Positions 35,394 through 45,632 are shown, counted from the first letter of the stretch. The stretch: DNA of 64,000 nt from Aquitalea denitrificans (GCF_009856625.1 NZ_CP047241.1:2728001-2792000), one strand, 5' to 3'. Translations and numbers: made by a program. The notes: generated by a model from the sequence alone, not told the origin.

Positions 35394-37373
35394 TCAGGCC
35401 ATGGCGATACGATATTGACTGATGGTAGTCGACAAGTGCCCGGCCAACTGGTCAAGTTTCTCCGCCTGCGTGTTGTTGTGTACGGCAACGATGCTGTTTT
35501 CTTCGGTCATTTGTGCGATCTGTTCGATATTCTGGCTAATCACCTGCATGGCCTGGTCCTGCTCCTCAATGGCGGTGGCAATGCCCTGCATGCGCTGCAA
35601 TACTTGCCGTGCACCCTCATCGACTAGTTGCAAACCTTGTTCGCTGGAGTTGACCGAACTCAGACTCTGTCGTGACAATTTATCCGCCTGAGCCATGCCG
35701 GCAACCGAAGCATCGATTCGTTTCTGCACATCCAGGATTAGTCCGGCGATTTCCTCAGTGGCGGTCCCGGTGCGGGCAGCCAGATTGCGCACCTCGTCAG
35801 CGACCACGGCAAAACCCCGCCCCATCTCTCCGGCACGTGCTGCTTCAATGGCGGCATTGAGCGCCAACAGATTGGTCTGATCGGCAATGTCCCTGATGAC
35901 ATCGACAATCCCGCCTATCTGTTGGGAGCTAGCGCTCAGCAGTTGGATATCCTTACCCGAGGCCTCAATCTGACGGGCGATTTCACTCACCTTTTGCACG
36001 GTATCTTTCATGGCCGTCAGCGCCTGGCCCGTTTCGGTCCGCGATGTTTGCACTTGCTCCATCACCGAGCGGGTGCTGCTGGCCATTTCTGTCATGCTGA
36101 CAGCAGATTCCTCTACTGCGGCAGCTACCGAGGCTGTTGCCTCCGACTGCACAGAAGCACTCTGCTTGACCTGATTGCTACTGGAAGACAGTTGCTCCGC
36201 AACCGACCCCATGTCCCGGCCACAGCCCTGGACATCCAGAATCAACAGTGAGAAAGCCTCCAGCAGCTTGTTGAAGGCACTGCCGATTTGCCGCGCTTCC
36301 AGTACGCCATCGGCCTTGACGGTGCAAGACAGATCCCGTGTTTCTACGGTTTCCTCCACGGAGCGGGCAACGCGCAACAAGGGGCGGCCAATGCTGCGCC
36401 CAACCCACAGGCCAACTCCCGCGCTAAACAGTACCGTGGTGAAACCAATGACAATCACCATCCACAGATTGCGCAATGCCTGGTCTTCCTGTGCCTGGGT
36501 CTGCGCATCGATACTGGCCGTCAATTGCTGTTCCACACCATAAAGCGCGTTAATCTTGCTGGTGATCGCGTCAAACCATTGATCAGCTGCCACATTGAAC
36601 CCACCCTGAGCAAGCCGGCTTTCCATCACGCTGCGGAACTGCTCCACACGCATGGACTCCGCACTTGCCAGCACGCGCTTCAGCCCTGCCACCTCTTCCG
36701 GCTGGGCAACACTTTCAAACTGATGCAGCAACTCTGCCTGACTATCGATCTTTGCCAGGATCACACGGTATTGCGGCCACTCCACCTTGTCCGCAATGAA
36801 TACCGGTAGCGACAGCGCACGTTCGAGTCCAGCATTTTCCTTGGCCTGGATCAGGTCCAGATACGCCTGTAGACGACGCACGATATCTGCTTGGTCATTA
36901 CTCTGGCCGATAGTCGAAATGCCCTTCAAGAGCGTCGCAATGGTCTGGGTGAAATAAGCCGAGCTTTGTGCAGGCAAGGTGCTTTGTCGTGATATTTGCT
37001 CACGCATCCCGCTCAGATGCTGTAGCACAGCATTGGCATTCCGGATGTTCACGTTGTCCGCCAACTCATGATTACTGGCTATCACATACTGGTAAGCCTG
37101 CAACCTGGTTTCAGTGGTTTGTCGAATGCCAGGCATTTTTTCAGCAAAGTTCTTGCCATGCGATTGCAGGAAGCCAGCAGATGCCCCTCTTTCGATTTGA
37201 ATGGAATGGATCAGATTGCCGGTTGCAATGGCTACCTCCATTAACTTCCGGGTATGCAGGGCTTTTTGATATTGGCTGTAGTTCTGCCACAGCAGCATAA
37301 GTGAAAAACTGCTGAGCACCAGAAGCGGTACCAGTATCAACAAGACAAGACGGTTCCTGATTGTGGAAAACAT
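35394..37373 (-). CDS. Methyl-accepting chemotaxis protein with NIT sensor domain
   Basis: 659-residue chemoreceptor. TM1 lies at ~9-30. A periplasmic all-helical nitrate/nitrite-sensing (NIT-type) domain follows (~50-300) with IQIERGASAGFL. TM2 is at ~310-335, then a HAMP segment (GRSIGRPLLRVARSVEE) and a long signalling coiled coil. Its tip is DIADQTNLLALNAAIEAARAGEMGRGFAVVADEVRNLA, the invariant MCP hairpin. No C-terminal CheR-binding pentapeptide (NWETF-like) is seen. The ligand may be nitrate or nitrite, by family only. Monocistronic. Confidence 0.93.
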   Translation of the reverse strand: MFSTIRNRLVLLILVPLLVLSSFSLMLLWQNYSQYQKALHTRKLMEVAIATGNLIHSIQIERGASAGFLQSHGKNFAEKMPGIRQTTETRLQAYQYVIASNHELADNVNIRNANAVLQHLSGMREQISRQSTLPAQSSAYFTQTIATLLKGISTIGQSNDQADIVRRLQAYLDLIQAKENAGLERALSLPVFIADKVEWPQYRVILAKIDSQAELLHQFESVAQPEEVAGLKRVLASAESMRVEQFRSVMESRLAQGGFNVAADQWFDAITSKINALYGVEQQLTASIDAQTQAQEDQALRNLWMVIVIGFTTVLFSAGVGLWVGRSIGRPLLRVARSVEETVETRDLSCTVKADGVLEARQIGSAFNKLLEAFSLLILDVQGCGRDMGSVAEQLSSSSNQVKQSASVQSEATASVAAAVEESAVSMTEMASSTRSVMEQVQTSRTETGQALTAMKDTVQKVSEIARQIEASGKDIQLLSASSQQIGGIVDVIRDIADQTNLLALNAAIEAARAGEMGRGFAVVADEVRNLAARTGTATEEIAGLILDVQKRIDASVAGMAQADKLSRQSLSSVNSSEQGLQLVDEGARQVLQRMQGIATAIEEQDQAMQVISQNIEQIAQMTEENSIVAVHNNTQAEKLDQLAGHLSTTISQYRIAMA

Positions 37374-37663
37374 AAGCTGCTACCTTGTTCCGATAAGGGG
37401 CTGATTTGGGAAAATAACAAGGCAACAAGCGCCGCAACCTTTGCGTACGTTTGTCATCAATTTTCCAATCATGACAAGATGCTATTTGTTTTACTGGCCG
37501 GCGGACTTGAAATAGGTCAATCCCGTGAAACAAAAACAAGCGCCAGAGGAAGACTGCAATAATGAAGACACGACCGGGATTGGCTGGGCCGCTGCAGCAG
37601 CCTGCATGCTACTGACTGGAAATCAATAAGCGCGTGGTGGGTTTTTATGTGCATGGCAAACAG
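37374..37663. other. Intergenic region upstream of chemoreceptor gene
   Basis: About 290 bp between the chemoreceptor start and the agmatine deiminase terminator. It should hold the chemoreceptor promoter on the minus strand. I see no certain promoter or small gene. Confidence 0.4.
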
Positions 37664-37689
37664 AAACGGCGGGAATACACCCGCCGTTT
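37664..37689 (-). terminator. Terminator after aguA
   Basis: AAACGGCGGG (37664-37673) / CCCGCCGTTT (37680-37689) with a six-base loop, 12 bp past the aguA stop. There is no long T-run. Confidence 0.75.
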
Positions 37690-37700
37690 GGAATAGTGCC

Positions 37701-38807
37701 TTAGCCGGCCTTGCCAGCCGGAATCTGCTGGGTGATGCAGTGGATGTTGCCGCCACCGAGCAGCACTTCACGCGCCGGTACGCCGACAATGCGGTATTCC
37801 GGGAAGATTTCCTGCAGGCGGCTGGCGGCCGCGGCATCAGTGCGCTCGTCCAGCAGCGGGAAGATGATCTGGTCGTTGCTGATCAGGAAATTCACATAGG
37901 AAGCGGCCATGCGCTCGCCCACTTCACGCGGGACGGCCTGACCGCTGGCTACCACGCCGGCGGTTTCTTCTGCGGTGTAGTACAAGGGGCCCGGCGACAG
38001 CATCTTGTGGATCTTCAACTGGCGGCCCTTGGCATCGCGCGCTTGCGACAGCACTTCATAGGCGGCCTGCGAACGCGGGTATTGCGGGTCGTTTTCATCG
38101 TCCACCCAGTGCAGGATCACCTCACCCGGGCGGGCAAAACAGCACATATTGTCGATATGGCCGTCGGTTTCATCCATGAACACGCCTTCGGGCAGCCAGA
38201 TGAAATGGCTGACGTTCAGGTATTCGGACAGCAAGGCTTCAATCTGCTGTTTGGACAAATGCGGATTGCGGTTGGGGTTGAGCAGGCACTCGGCGGTGGT
38301 CATCAGCGTGCCTTCGCCGTCGACATGGATCGAGCCGCCTTCCAGCACCAGCGGCGCGGCGTAGCGGTCAAAGCCATGGTGGGCCAATACCTGGCTGGCC
38401 ACTGCGCTGTCCTGGTCCCACGGGTGATACAGGCCACCGTTGAAACCGCCCCAGGCATTGAACTGCCAATCCACGCCACGCACCTGGCCTGCCTGGTTGA
38501 TGACCACGGTCGGTCCGCTATCGCGCATCCAGCAGTCATCGCTGTTCATTTCCACCAATGTCACTTCGGCTGGCATCACGGCACGGGCTGCGGCCATGCA
38601 TTCTTGCGGCACCGCCATGAACACCGGGGTGGCTGCGGCAATGGCCTTGGCGATGGCAGCAAAGGTTTGTTGCGCTTCGCGTCCGGCATGACGCCAGTTG
38701 TCCGGGCGCTGCGGCCAGATCATCCATACCGCTTGTTGCGGGGCCCATTCGGCCGGCATGTGAAAGCCGTCGGCGGCAGGCAGGCTAGTGTGCGTTGTGC
38801 TGTTCAT
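37701..38807 (-). CDS. aguA: Agmatine deiminase
   Basis: 368-residue guanidino-group-modifying enzyme that hydrolyses agmatine to N-carbamoylputrescine and ammonia. Family landmarks: MPAEWAPQQAVWMIWP, NSDDCWMRDSGPT, NAWGGFNGGLYHPWDQD, LEGGSIHVDGEGT, DETDGHIDN and the catalytic Cys in GGGNIHCITQQ. The frame is open to 38849; ATG 38807 is preferred, with GGTGAT upstream. No N-carbamoylputrescine amidase gene (aguB) adjoins it. A divergent LysR regulator 157 bp away may control it. Confidence 0.95.
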   Translation of the reverse strand: MNSTTHTSLPAADGFHMPAEWAPQQAVWMIWPQRPDNWRHAGREAQQTFAAIAKAIAAATPVFMAVPQECMAAARAVMPAEVTLVEMNSDDCWMRDSGPTVVINQAGQVRGVDWQFNAWGGFNGGLYHPWDQDSAVASQVLAHHGFDRYAAPLVLEGGSIHVDGEGTLMTTAECLLNPNRNPHLSKQQIEALLSEYLNVSHFIWLPEGVFMDETDGHIDNMCCFARPGEVILHWVDDENDPQYPRSQAAYEVLSQARDAKGRQLKIHKMLSPGPLYYTAEETAGVVASGQAVPREVGERMAASYVNFLISNDQIIFPLLDERTDAAAASRLQEIFPEYRIVGVPAREVLLGGGNIHCITQQIPAGKAG

Positions 38808-38964
38808 TGAGATCACCATGCAATGATTGATGCCATCGGAAGTATTCAAGACATCGTGCGGCTACAGCGCAGTCCGGCGGTGCGACAAGTCAGCCGGTTT
38901 TGTCTGCCATGCACGAGGAAATGATTGACAGACGCAGTCTAGGGAGAGGCAAACTATTCAGCAA

Positions 38965-39918
38965 ATGAACAATACGAATACTTTCATAAATACGGTGAAT
39001 GATGTGAAATTGCATCAGCTGGATCTGAACCTGCTGCTGGCGTTGGATGCGCTGGTCAGCCTGCGCAGCGTCACGCGGGCGGCGGAGAAACTGTTTGTCA
39101 GCCAGCCGGCGATGAGTCACTCGCTCAACCGCTTGCGGGCATTCTTCAACGACCCATTATTGGTGCGCTCGCCGCATGGCATGCAGCCAACGCAAAAAGC
39201 GCTCTACCTGCAACAGGGCGTGCATCAGGCGCTCAGCCTGTTGCAAAGCCACTTCAGCCAGCCCGAAGCGTTTGACCCGGCCACTTCGACGCGCCGCTTC
39301 ACCCTGTGCACCACGGATTACGTGGAGTGCGTGCTGATTCCGCCACTGGTGAAAAAGCTGGCGGTGGAAGCGCCCAATGTCCATATCGACATCACCATCC
39401 TGCGCGAGGAGATTCCGGAACTGGCGCTGGCCGACGGGGAAATCGACTTTCTGCTGGGTTTTGACGAATACATGAAGATTCCCGGCTATCTGTGCCGGGA
39501 AACCTGGCTGAACGAGCCCTTGATCGGCATCTTACGTGCCGGCCACCCTTTTTGCAGCGACCGGCTGACCCTGGCCGACCTGATTGCCTTGCCACATGTC
39601 TTCCATGCGCCGCTGGGCAATCTGGGCTCGCCGATGGATGACTTTCTGGCCGAGCGCGGCTTGCAGCGCAAGATTTCGGTGCATAGCCAGAGCTATATGG
39701 CGGCGGCGGCTATTGTCAGCCATACCGACCACCTGTTCATCCTGCCCAAGAAAGTGGCAGCGATGATGGCAGGCTACTGGCCGTTGAAGATGGTGGCATT
39801 GCCGGAGGAGTTACCCGGCTATCACCTCAACTGCATCTGGCATCCGGTGCAGGACAGCAATCCGGCGCTGCTGTGGCTGCGTGGCTTGATGCGCAGCCTG
39901 ATCGAATCCACCGGCTAG
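38965..39918 (+). CDS. LysR-family transcriptional regulator
   Basis: 317-residue regulator. The helix-turn-helix (~15-75) reads LDLNLLLALDALVSLRSVTRAAEKLFVSQPAMSHSLNRLR. The effector domain has RFTLCTTDYVECVLIPPL and VSHTDHLFILPKKVA. The overall style, with TDY and the C-terminal WHPVQDSNPALLWLR, recalls the NodD/NahR/LinR branch. It lies divergent from aguA and upstream of the amidase gene, and could control either. The GGGAGAGG element is 13 bases from this ATG, so an internal GTG start (for example at 38996 or 39005) is possible. Confidence 0.9.
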   Translation: MNNTNTFINTVNDVKLHQLDLNLLLALDALVSLRSVTRAAEKLFVSQPAMSHSLNRLRAFFNDPLLVRSPHGMQPTQKALYLQQGVHQALSLLQSHFSQPEAFDPATSTRRFTLCTTDYVECVLIPPLVKKLAVEAPNVHIDITILREEIPELALADGEIDFLLGFDEYMKIPGYLCRETWLNEPLIGILRAGHPFCSDRLTLADLIALPHVFHAPLGNLGSPMDDFLAERGLQRKISVHSQSYMAAAAIVSHTDHLFILPKKVAAMMAGYWPLKMVALPEELPGYHLNCIWHPVQDSNPALLWLRGLMRSLIESTG

Positions 39919-39965
39919 CTGCATGCAGCATGTGGCCCGGTATTCATCGCATGAATGGGTGTATC

Positions 39966-39980
39966 AAAATGAATCATTTT
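39966..39980. promoter_or_regulatory. 15-bp palindrome in amidase upstream region
   Basis: AAAATGAATCATTTT, perfectly symmetric around the central A, lies 120 bp before the amidase ATG and 48 bp after the LysR gene's stop. It is a candidate operator for the amidase promoter. Whether the LysR protein binds it is unknown. Confidence 0.45.
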
Positions 39981-40101
39981 CCCGCATGAGCCGGACTCTT
40001 GTAGATTAGCCGCCATATTGCGTCATCGCCCATGCCTGCGCTTGCTGGAATGCGGCCAGCGTGTTGGGAATGAAATCCGTCTTCTTCGTGGAGGTAGTAG
40101 C

Positions 40102-41808
40102 ATGATCGAGGTTACCGAGCTATCCATTGCCGAGCTGCGTGCTGCGCTCGAATCCGGGCGTACCACTGCGGTGGAACTGGTCCAGGCCTATCAGGCACGG
40201 ATAGAGGCCTACGACGGCCCCGCTACCGAGACCAGGCTGAATGCTGTGGTGGTGCCCAATCCAGAAGCCATCCGCGAGGCCGAAGCCTCCGATGCGCGCC
40301 GTGTCCGTGGCGAAACACTGGGCCCGCTGGATGGCATTCCCTACACCGCCAAGGACAGCTATCTGGTGAAGGGGCTGACCGCCGCTTCCGGCAGCCCGGC
40401 CTTCAAGGAGCTGGTGTCCCAGCACGATGCCTTCACCATTTCCCGCCTGCGCGCCGCCGGTGCCATTTGCCTCGGCAAAACCAATATGCCGCCGATGGCC
40501 AATGGCGGCATGCAGCGTGGCTGTTATGGCCGCGCCGAAAGCCCCTACAACGCCAACTACCTGACCGCGCCGTTTGCCTCCGGCTCCTCCAATGGGGCCG
40601 GTACTGCCACCGCGGCCAGCTTCGCGGCCTTCGGCATGGCGGAGGAAACCTGGTCTAGCGGTCGCGGCCCGGCGTCCAACAACGGCCTGTGCGCCTATAC
40701 CCCGTCGCGCGGGGTGATTTCGGTACGTGGCAACTGGCCGCTGACCCCCACCATGGATGTTGTCGTGCCCTATGCCCGCACCATGGCCGACCTGCTGGAA
40801 GTGCTGGACATCATCGTGGCCGACGACCCGGTCACCCGTGGCGACTTGTGGCGCCTGCAACCCTGGGTGGCGATTCCCACAGCCTCCAGCGTGCGACCGG
40901 CAGCCTATCCGGCCCTGCTGTCCCAGCCCGAAACGCTCAAAGGCAAACGCTTTGGCGTGCCGCGCATGTATATCAACAAGGACGAACTGGCCGGCACCAG
41001 CGCTGCACCCGGCATCGGCGGCCCCACCGGCCAGCGCATCCATACCCGCGCCTCGGTGATCGACTTGTGGGAAGCCGCGCGTCTGGCGCTGGAAGCCGCT
41101 GGTGCAGAAGTGATTGCGGTGGATTTCCCGCTGGTGTCCAACTGTGAAGGCGACCGTCCCGGCACACCCACCGTGGCCAATCGCGGCATCTTGCCGCCGG
41201 ACTTCCTGCACGATGAATTATGGGAATTGTCCGGCTGGGCTTTCGATGAATTCCTGCGCGCCAACGGCGACCCCAAGCTCAACAAGCTGGCGGACGTGGA
41301 TGGCCCGCAAATCTTCCCACACGACCCCGGCACCCTGCCCAACCGCGAGGGCGACCTGGCTGCCGGCATGGAAGAGTACGTCAACATGGCCAAGCGCGGA
41401 CTGAAGTCTTTTGACCAGATTGCCAGCGTGCCCGACGGCCTGCGCGGCCTGGAGAAAATCCGCAAGCTGGACCTGGAAGACTGGATGGACGAACTCAGGC
41501 TGGACGCCGTGCTGTTTCCCACCGTAGCTGACGTTGGCCCGGCGGATGCCGACGTCAACCCGGCTTCTGCCGACATTGCCTGGAGCAACGGGGTGTGGGT
41601 GGCCAATGGCAACCTCGCCATCCGCCATCTCGGCGTACCGACGGTGACCGTGCCGATGGGGGTGATGGCCGATATCGGCATGCCGGTGGGACTGACCTTT
41701 GCCGGACGTGCTTATGACGACAACGCGCTGCTGCGCTTTGCCAGTGCATTCGAGGCCACCGGCAAGCGGCGGATGATTCCGCCGCGCACCCCAGCCCTAG
41801 GCCAATGA
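40102..41808 (+). CDS. Amidase-signature family amidase
   Basis: 568-residue hydrolase of the amidase-signature family. The triad can be placed: Lys in PYTAKDSYL (~residue 92), cis-Ser in FASGSSNGAG (~residue 165) and nucleophile Ser in ETWSSGRGPAS (~residue 190). The usual GSDTGGSIR is replaced by ETWSSGRGPA, as in a sub-branch of long amidases. The substrate is unknown; an amide from amino-acid or polyamine breakdown would suit the LysR and aguA neighbours. ATG 40102 follows GGAGGTAGTAGC, much better than the open-frame start at 40018. Confidence 0.88.
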   Translation: MIEVTELSIAELRAALESGRTTAVELVQAYQARIEAYDGPATETRLNAVVVPNPEAIREAEASDARRVRGETLGPLDGIPYTAKDSYLVKGLTAASGSPAFKELVSQHDAFTISRLRAAGAICLGKTNMPPMANGGMQRGCYGRAESPYNANYLTAPFASGSSNGAGTATAASFAAFGMAEETWSSGRGPASNNGLCAYTPSRGVISVRGNWPLTPTMDVVVPYARTMADLLEVLDIIVADDPVTRGDLWRLQPWVAIPTASSVRPAAYPALLSQPETLKGKRFGVPRMYINKDELAGTSAAPGIGGPTGQRIHTRASVIDLWEAARLALEAAGAEVIAVDFPLVSNCEGDRPGTPTVANRGILPPDFLHDELWELSGWAFDEFLRANGDPKLNKLADVDGPQIFPHDPGTLPNREGDLAAGMEEYVNMAKRGLKSFDQIASVPDGLRGLEKIRKLDLEDWMDELRLDAVLFPTVADVGPADADVNPASADIAWSNGVWVANGNLAIRHLGVPTVTVPMGVMADIGMPVGLTFAGRAYDDNALLRFASAFEATGKRRMIPPRTPALGQ

Positions 41809-42021
41809 GCGCCAGCCAGGACAGATCAGGACTGGTGTTCAGCCAGTCCTCCTGTTTTGCAGCAAAAGTCTGCTGCTCATGTTGAAATAGTTTCAGATTG
41901 TTTTTTTATTGCACACCGGCGCGCTGGCATGCAAAAAAGGCATGCCAACCCCGGTATAAACTCGCTTGTCAGCCAGCCATGCGCGCACCAGAATATCAGC
42001 ACACTCTGCACTGGAAACCGC

Positions 42022-43818
42022 ATGACCACCCTGCACACCATTCCCCAGCGCCTGACCGCCCTGCGCCAGGCCATGCAACAACAACATGTTGATGCCTGTC
42101 TGATTCCGTCTTCCGACCCGCATCTGTCCGAATACCTGCCCGCACACTGGCAGGCCCGGCAGTGGTTGTCCGGCTTCAAAGGCTCAATGGGTACACTGAT
42201 CGTCACGCATGCGCAGGCTGGCCTGTGGGCAGACAGCCGCTATTGGGAGCAGGCAGAACTGCAGCTCGCTGGCAGCGGCATTACACTGATGAAAATACAA
42301 ACCGCAGCCAGTACACAGCATCTGGATTGGCTGGCAGAACACCTGCAGCCTGGCCACACTCTGGCGGTGGATGGCGATGTAATCGGCCTTGCCGCTGCCC
42401 AGGCACTGCAAAGCCGTCTGGACAGCAAGGGTGTACGGCTGCGTACCGACATCGATCTGCTGCAAACCATCTGGCAGGACAGACCCGCCCTGCCGCAGGC
42501 CGCCATCTACCCGCACCCGGCACCGTTTGCCAGCACCAGTCGCCGGGACAAACTGGCTGCGGTGCGGCAAGCCATGCAGCAAGCCGGTGCCGATTACCAT
42601 TTCATTTCCACGCTGGACGACATCGCCTGGCTGCTCAATCTGCGTGGCGCAGATGTGAACTACAACCCGGTGTTCATCAGCCATCTGCTGCTGAGCCCGG
42701 ACAGTGCCACGCTGTTTGTGGACAGCAACAAACTGGACACCGCGCTGCAGACAGAACTGAGTGCCGACGGCGTGCAACTGGTCGACTACCACCATGCCAA
42801 GGCAACGCTTGCCGCCCTGCCCGTCAGCAACACCATGCTGCTGGACCCGCGCCGCATCACGCTGGGACTGTATCAGGCCATTCCGGCCACCATGCCACGG
42901 CAGCAGGCCATCAACCCCAGCACCTTGCTGAAGGCACGCAAGACCGCGGCTGAAGCCGTGCAGATCCGCAAAACCATGGAGCAGGATGGTGCTGCACTGT
43001 GTGAGTTCTTTGCCTGGTTCGAACAGGTGGTCAACCGTGAGGCCATCACCGAACTGACCATCGATGAGCAGATCACCGCCGCCCGCGCCCGCCGCCCCGG
43101 TTTTGTCTCGCCCAGCTTTGCCACCATTGCCGGTTTCAATGCCAACGGCGCCCTGCCGCATTACCGTGCCACGGCGGAGGCCCATGCCAGCATTGCCGGC
43201 AACGGCCTGTTGCTGATCGACTCCGGTGGCCAGTACCACGGCGGCACCACTGACATCACCCGCGTGGTGGCAGTGGGCAGCCCCAGCGCAGAACAGAAGC
43301 GTGACTTTACCCTGGTGCTCAAGGGTACGCTCAATCTGTCCATGGCCCATTTTCCGCGCGACACGCTATCTCCCATGCTGGATGCACTGGCACGCGCGCC
43401 GATGTGGCAGCACGATATCGACTTCGGCCATGGCACCGGCCATGGCGTAGGTTATTTCCTCAATGTGCATGAAGGCCCGCAAACCATCTCGCGCAGCCTG
43501 CCGGATGCCAGCATGGCGATGCAGCAAGGCATGATCACCTCGGTGGAACCAGGCATCTATCGCCCCGGCCAGTGGGGGGTGCGCATCGAAAACCTGGTGT
43601 TGAATGTGGCGGCGCAGAAAAACGGTTTTGGCGACTTCCTGCGCTTTGAAACCCTCACGCTGTGTCCGATCGACACCCGCTGCATCGAACACGCCCTGCT
43701 GTCGCGGCAGGAAGTGGACTGGCTGAATCACTATCACGCCGAAGTACGACGCCGCCTGCAGCCATTGGTTGATGGCACGGCCCGGGACTGGCTGCTGCAG
43801 GCTACCAAGCCCATCTGA
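42022..43818 (+). CDS. Xaa-Pro aminopeptidase (M24B family)
   Basis: 598-residue metallopeptidase removing N-terminal residues next to proline. It is long because it has the three-domain layout of the eukaryote-like APP1 type: two N-terminal creatinase-like domains and the catalytic pita-bread domain. Metal ligands are visible: Asp in LLIDSGGQYHGGTTDITR (two), His in DFGHGTGHGVGYFLNVHEG, Glu in ITSVEPGIY and Glu in GVRIENLVL. ATG 42022 is preceded by GGAAA and starts the family's N-terminus; an open frame continues to 41857 without resemblance. A strong terminator follows. Confidence 0.93.
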   Translation: MTTLHTIPQRLTALRQAMQQQHVDACLIPSSDPHLSEYLPAHWQARQWLSGFKGSMGTLIVTHAQAGLWADSRYWEQAELQLAGSGITLMKIQTAASTQHLDWLAEHLQPGHTLAVDGDVIGLAAAQALQSRLDSKGVRLRTDIDLLQTIWQDRPALPQAAIYPHPAPFASTSRRDKLAAVRQAMQQAGADYHFISTLDDIAWLLNLRGADVNYNPVFISHLLLSPDSATLFVDSNKLDTALQTELSADGVQLVDYHHAKATLAALPVSNTMLLDPRRITLGLYQAIPATMPRQQAINPSTLLKARKTAAEAVQIRKTMEQDGAALCEFFAWFEQVVNREAITELTIDEQITAARARRPGFVSPSFATIAGFNANGALPHYRATAEAHASIAGNGLLLIDSGGQYHGGTTDITRVVAVGSPSAEQKRDFTLVLKGTLNLSMAHFPRDTLSPMLDALARAPMWQHDIDFGHGTGHGVGYFLNVHEGPQTISRSLPDASMAMQQGMITSVEPGIYRPGQWGVRIENLVLNVAAQKNGFGDFLRFETLTLCPIDTRCIEHALLSRQEVDWLNHYHAEVRRRLQPLVDGTARDWLLQATKPI

Positions 43819-43842
43819 TAGAAACCCGTTTGGCTGCCACAA

Positions 43843-43871
43843 AAAAACGCCCTGGAATCCAGGGCGTTTTT
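43843..43871. terminator. Bidirectional terminator between aminopeptidase and argS
   Basis: AAAAACGCCCTGGA (43843-43856) / TCCAGGGCGTTTTT (43858-43871), a 14-bp perfect repeat between convergent genes. Only one base separates the arms, so the actual loop takes up the innermost pairs. Confidence 0.92.
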
Positions 43872-43893
43872 GTTCTTGCGCGGACTGCGGTGC

Positions 43894-45612
43894 TTACATG
43901 GTTTCCAGCACCTTGATACCCAGCAGATCCAGCCCGGTACGCAAGGTCTTGGCAGTGAGCGCTGCCAGTTGCAGACGGCTGGCACGTACTTCGCCTTCAC
44001 TCTTCAGGATCGGGCAGGCTTCGTAGAAGCGCGAAAACAGCGTGGCAATCTGGTACAGATAGTTGGACAGGTAGTGCGGATAGCAGCCATCAGCCACCGA
44101 CAGCAGCGTGTCTTCAAACTGGGACAATGCCGCAGCCAGCTGCTTTTCCGCCGGTTCGGTAATCACGATGGGCGCATTGGCATCCACGTTTCCGGCCTTG
44201 CGGAACACGCTCTGCACGCGGGTGTAGGCATACTGCAGATAAGGCGCGGTATTGCCTTCAAAGGCCAGCATGGTGTCCCAATTGAAGATGTAATCGCTCA
44301 TGCGGTTCTTGGACAGATCGGCATACTTCACCGCACCAATGCCCACCGTGGCGGCGATTTCGCGCTTTTCGGCCTCGGACAGGTCCGGGTTCTTTTCCGA
44401 CACCAGCGCGTAGGCACGCTCTTCCGCCTCGTCCAGCAGCTCGATCAGCTTGACCGTGCCACCGGAGCGGGTCTTGAACGGCTTGCCGTCGTCGCCCATC
44501 ATCACGCCAAAGCCGATATGCTCCAGCTTCATGCTTTCCGGCGCAAAACCGGCCTTGCGGCAGATGCTGAACATCTGGGCAAAATGCTGGCTCTGGCGCG
44601 CATCCACCACGTAAATCACGCGGTCCAGGTTCAACACCTTGTGACGGTATCGCACCGCGCCCAGGTCGGTGGTGGTGTACAGGAAACCACCATCTTTCTT
44701 GCGGATGATCACACCCATCGGCTCGTCGTCCTGGGTGCGGAATTCCTCCAGGAACACCACTTCGGCACCTTCGCTCTCGCTGAGCAGGCCAGCGGCACGC
44801 AGTTCGTCCACGATCACCGGCAGGTCGTCGTTATAGGCTGACTCGCCACGCACATGCTCGCGCTTGAGGCCGACATTGAGCTTTTGATACACCGCTTCGC
44901 AATGCTTAAGCGAGATGTCAACAAACTGCGCCCACAGCTTGAGCACTTCTTCGTCACCGCCCTGCAGACGCACCACATAGTCACGGGCGCGGTCGGCAAA
45001 CTCTTCGCTTTCGTCAAAGCGCACCTTGGCGTTGCGGTAGAAGGTTTCCAGATCGGACAATTCCAGCGCATTGTCACCAGCCTGACGGATTTCCACCAGA
45101 TAGGCGGTCAGCATGCCGAACTGGGTTCCCCAGTCGCCCACATGGTTGGCGCGCACGACATCGTGACCCAGAAACTCCATTACCCGCGCCAGCGCATCAC
45201 CGATAATGGAAGAACGCAGGTGGCCAACGTGCATTTCTTTAGCCAGATTGGGCGAGGAGTATTCCACCATCACGCGCTGGGCCGCTACCGGGCTGATGCC
45301 TAGCTTGTCGTCCTTCAGGGCAGCTTCGCTGCGGCGGGCCAGATATTCAGGGGCAAGATGAATATTGATGAAGCCAGGGCCGGCGATTTCCACCTTGTCG
45401 GCAATGCCTTGCAGGTCGAGCGCGGCGACAACCTTCTGCGCCAGCTCGCGCGGATTGGTCTTGAGTGCCTTGGCTGCACCCATGACGCCATTAGCCTGGT
45501 AGTCACCGAATTCCGGCTTGGAAGCCGGCTGGATCACAGCCGGCGCATCCGGCGCACCGGCAGCGGCCAGCGCTGCCTGTACCCGTTCATTGATCAACTG
45601 CAGAATTGTCAT
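43894..45612 (-). CDS. argS: Arginine-tRNA ligase
   Basis: 572-residue class I synthetase charging tRNA-Arg. It has the N-terminal additional domain (KPEFGDYQANG), VEYSSPNLAKEMHVGHLRSSIIGD with the HIGH-like HVGH (~residue 125), NHVGDWGTQFG, and the C-terminal anticodon-binding DALR domain. The KMSKS site is degenerate (FKTRSGGTVKL), normal for ArgS. ATG 45612 matches the family's N-terminus (TILQLINERV); the open frame to 45753 is not coding. GGGGCGAGG lies upstream. Confidence 0.97.
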   Translation of the reverse strand: MTILQLINERVQAALAAAGAPDAPAVIQPASKPEFGDYQANGVMGAAKALKTNPRELAQKVVAALDLQGIADKVEIAGPGFINIHLAPEYLARRSEAALKDDKLGISPVAAQRVMVEYSSPNLAKEMHVGHLRSSIIGDALARVMEFLGHDVVRANHVGDWGTQFGMLTAYLVEIRQAGDNALELSDLETFYRNAKVRFDESEEFADRARDYVVRLQGGDEEVLKLWAQFVDISLKHCEAVYQKLNVGLKREHVRGESAYNDDLPVIVDELRAAGLLSESEGAEVVFLEEFRTQDDEPMGVIIRKKDGGFLYTTTDLGAVRYRHKVLNLDRVIYVVDARQSQHFAQMFSICRKAGFAPESMKLEHIGFGVMMGDDGKPFKTRSGGTVKLIELLDEAEERAYALVSEKNPDLSEAEKREIAATVGIGAVKYADLSKNRMSDYIFNWDTMLAFEGNTAPYLQYAYTRVQSVFRKAGNVDANAPIVITEPAEKQLAAALSQFEDTLLSVADGCYPHYLSNYLYQIATLFSRFYEACPILKSEGEVRASRLQLAALTAKTLRTGLDLLGIKVLETM

Positions 45613-45632
45613 GCCTCGCCCCATATTGCCGT

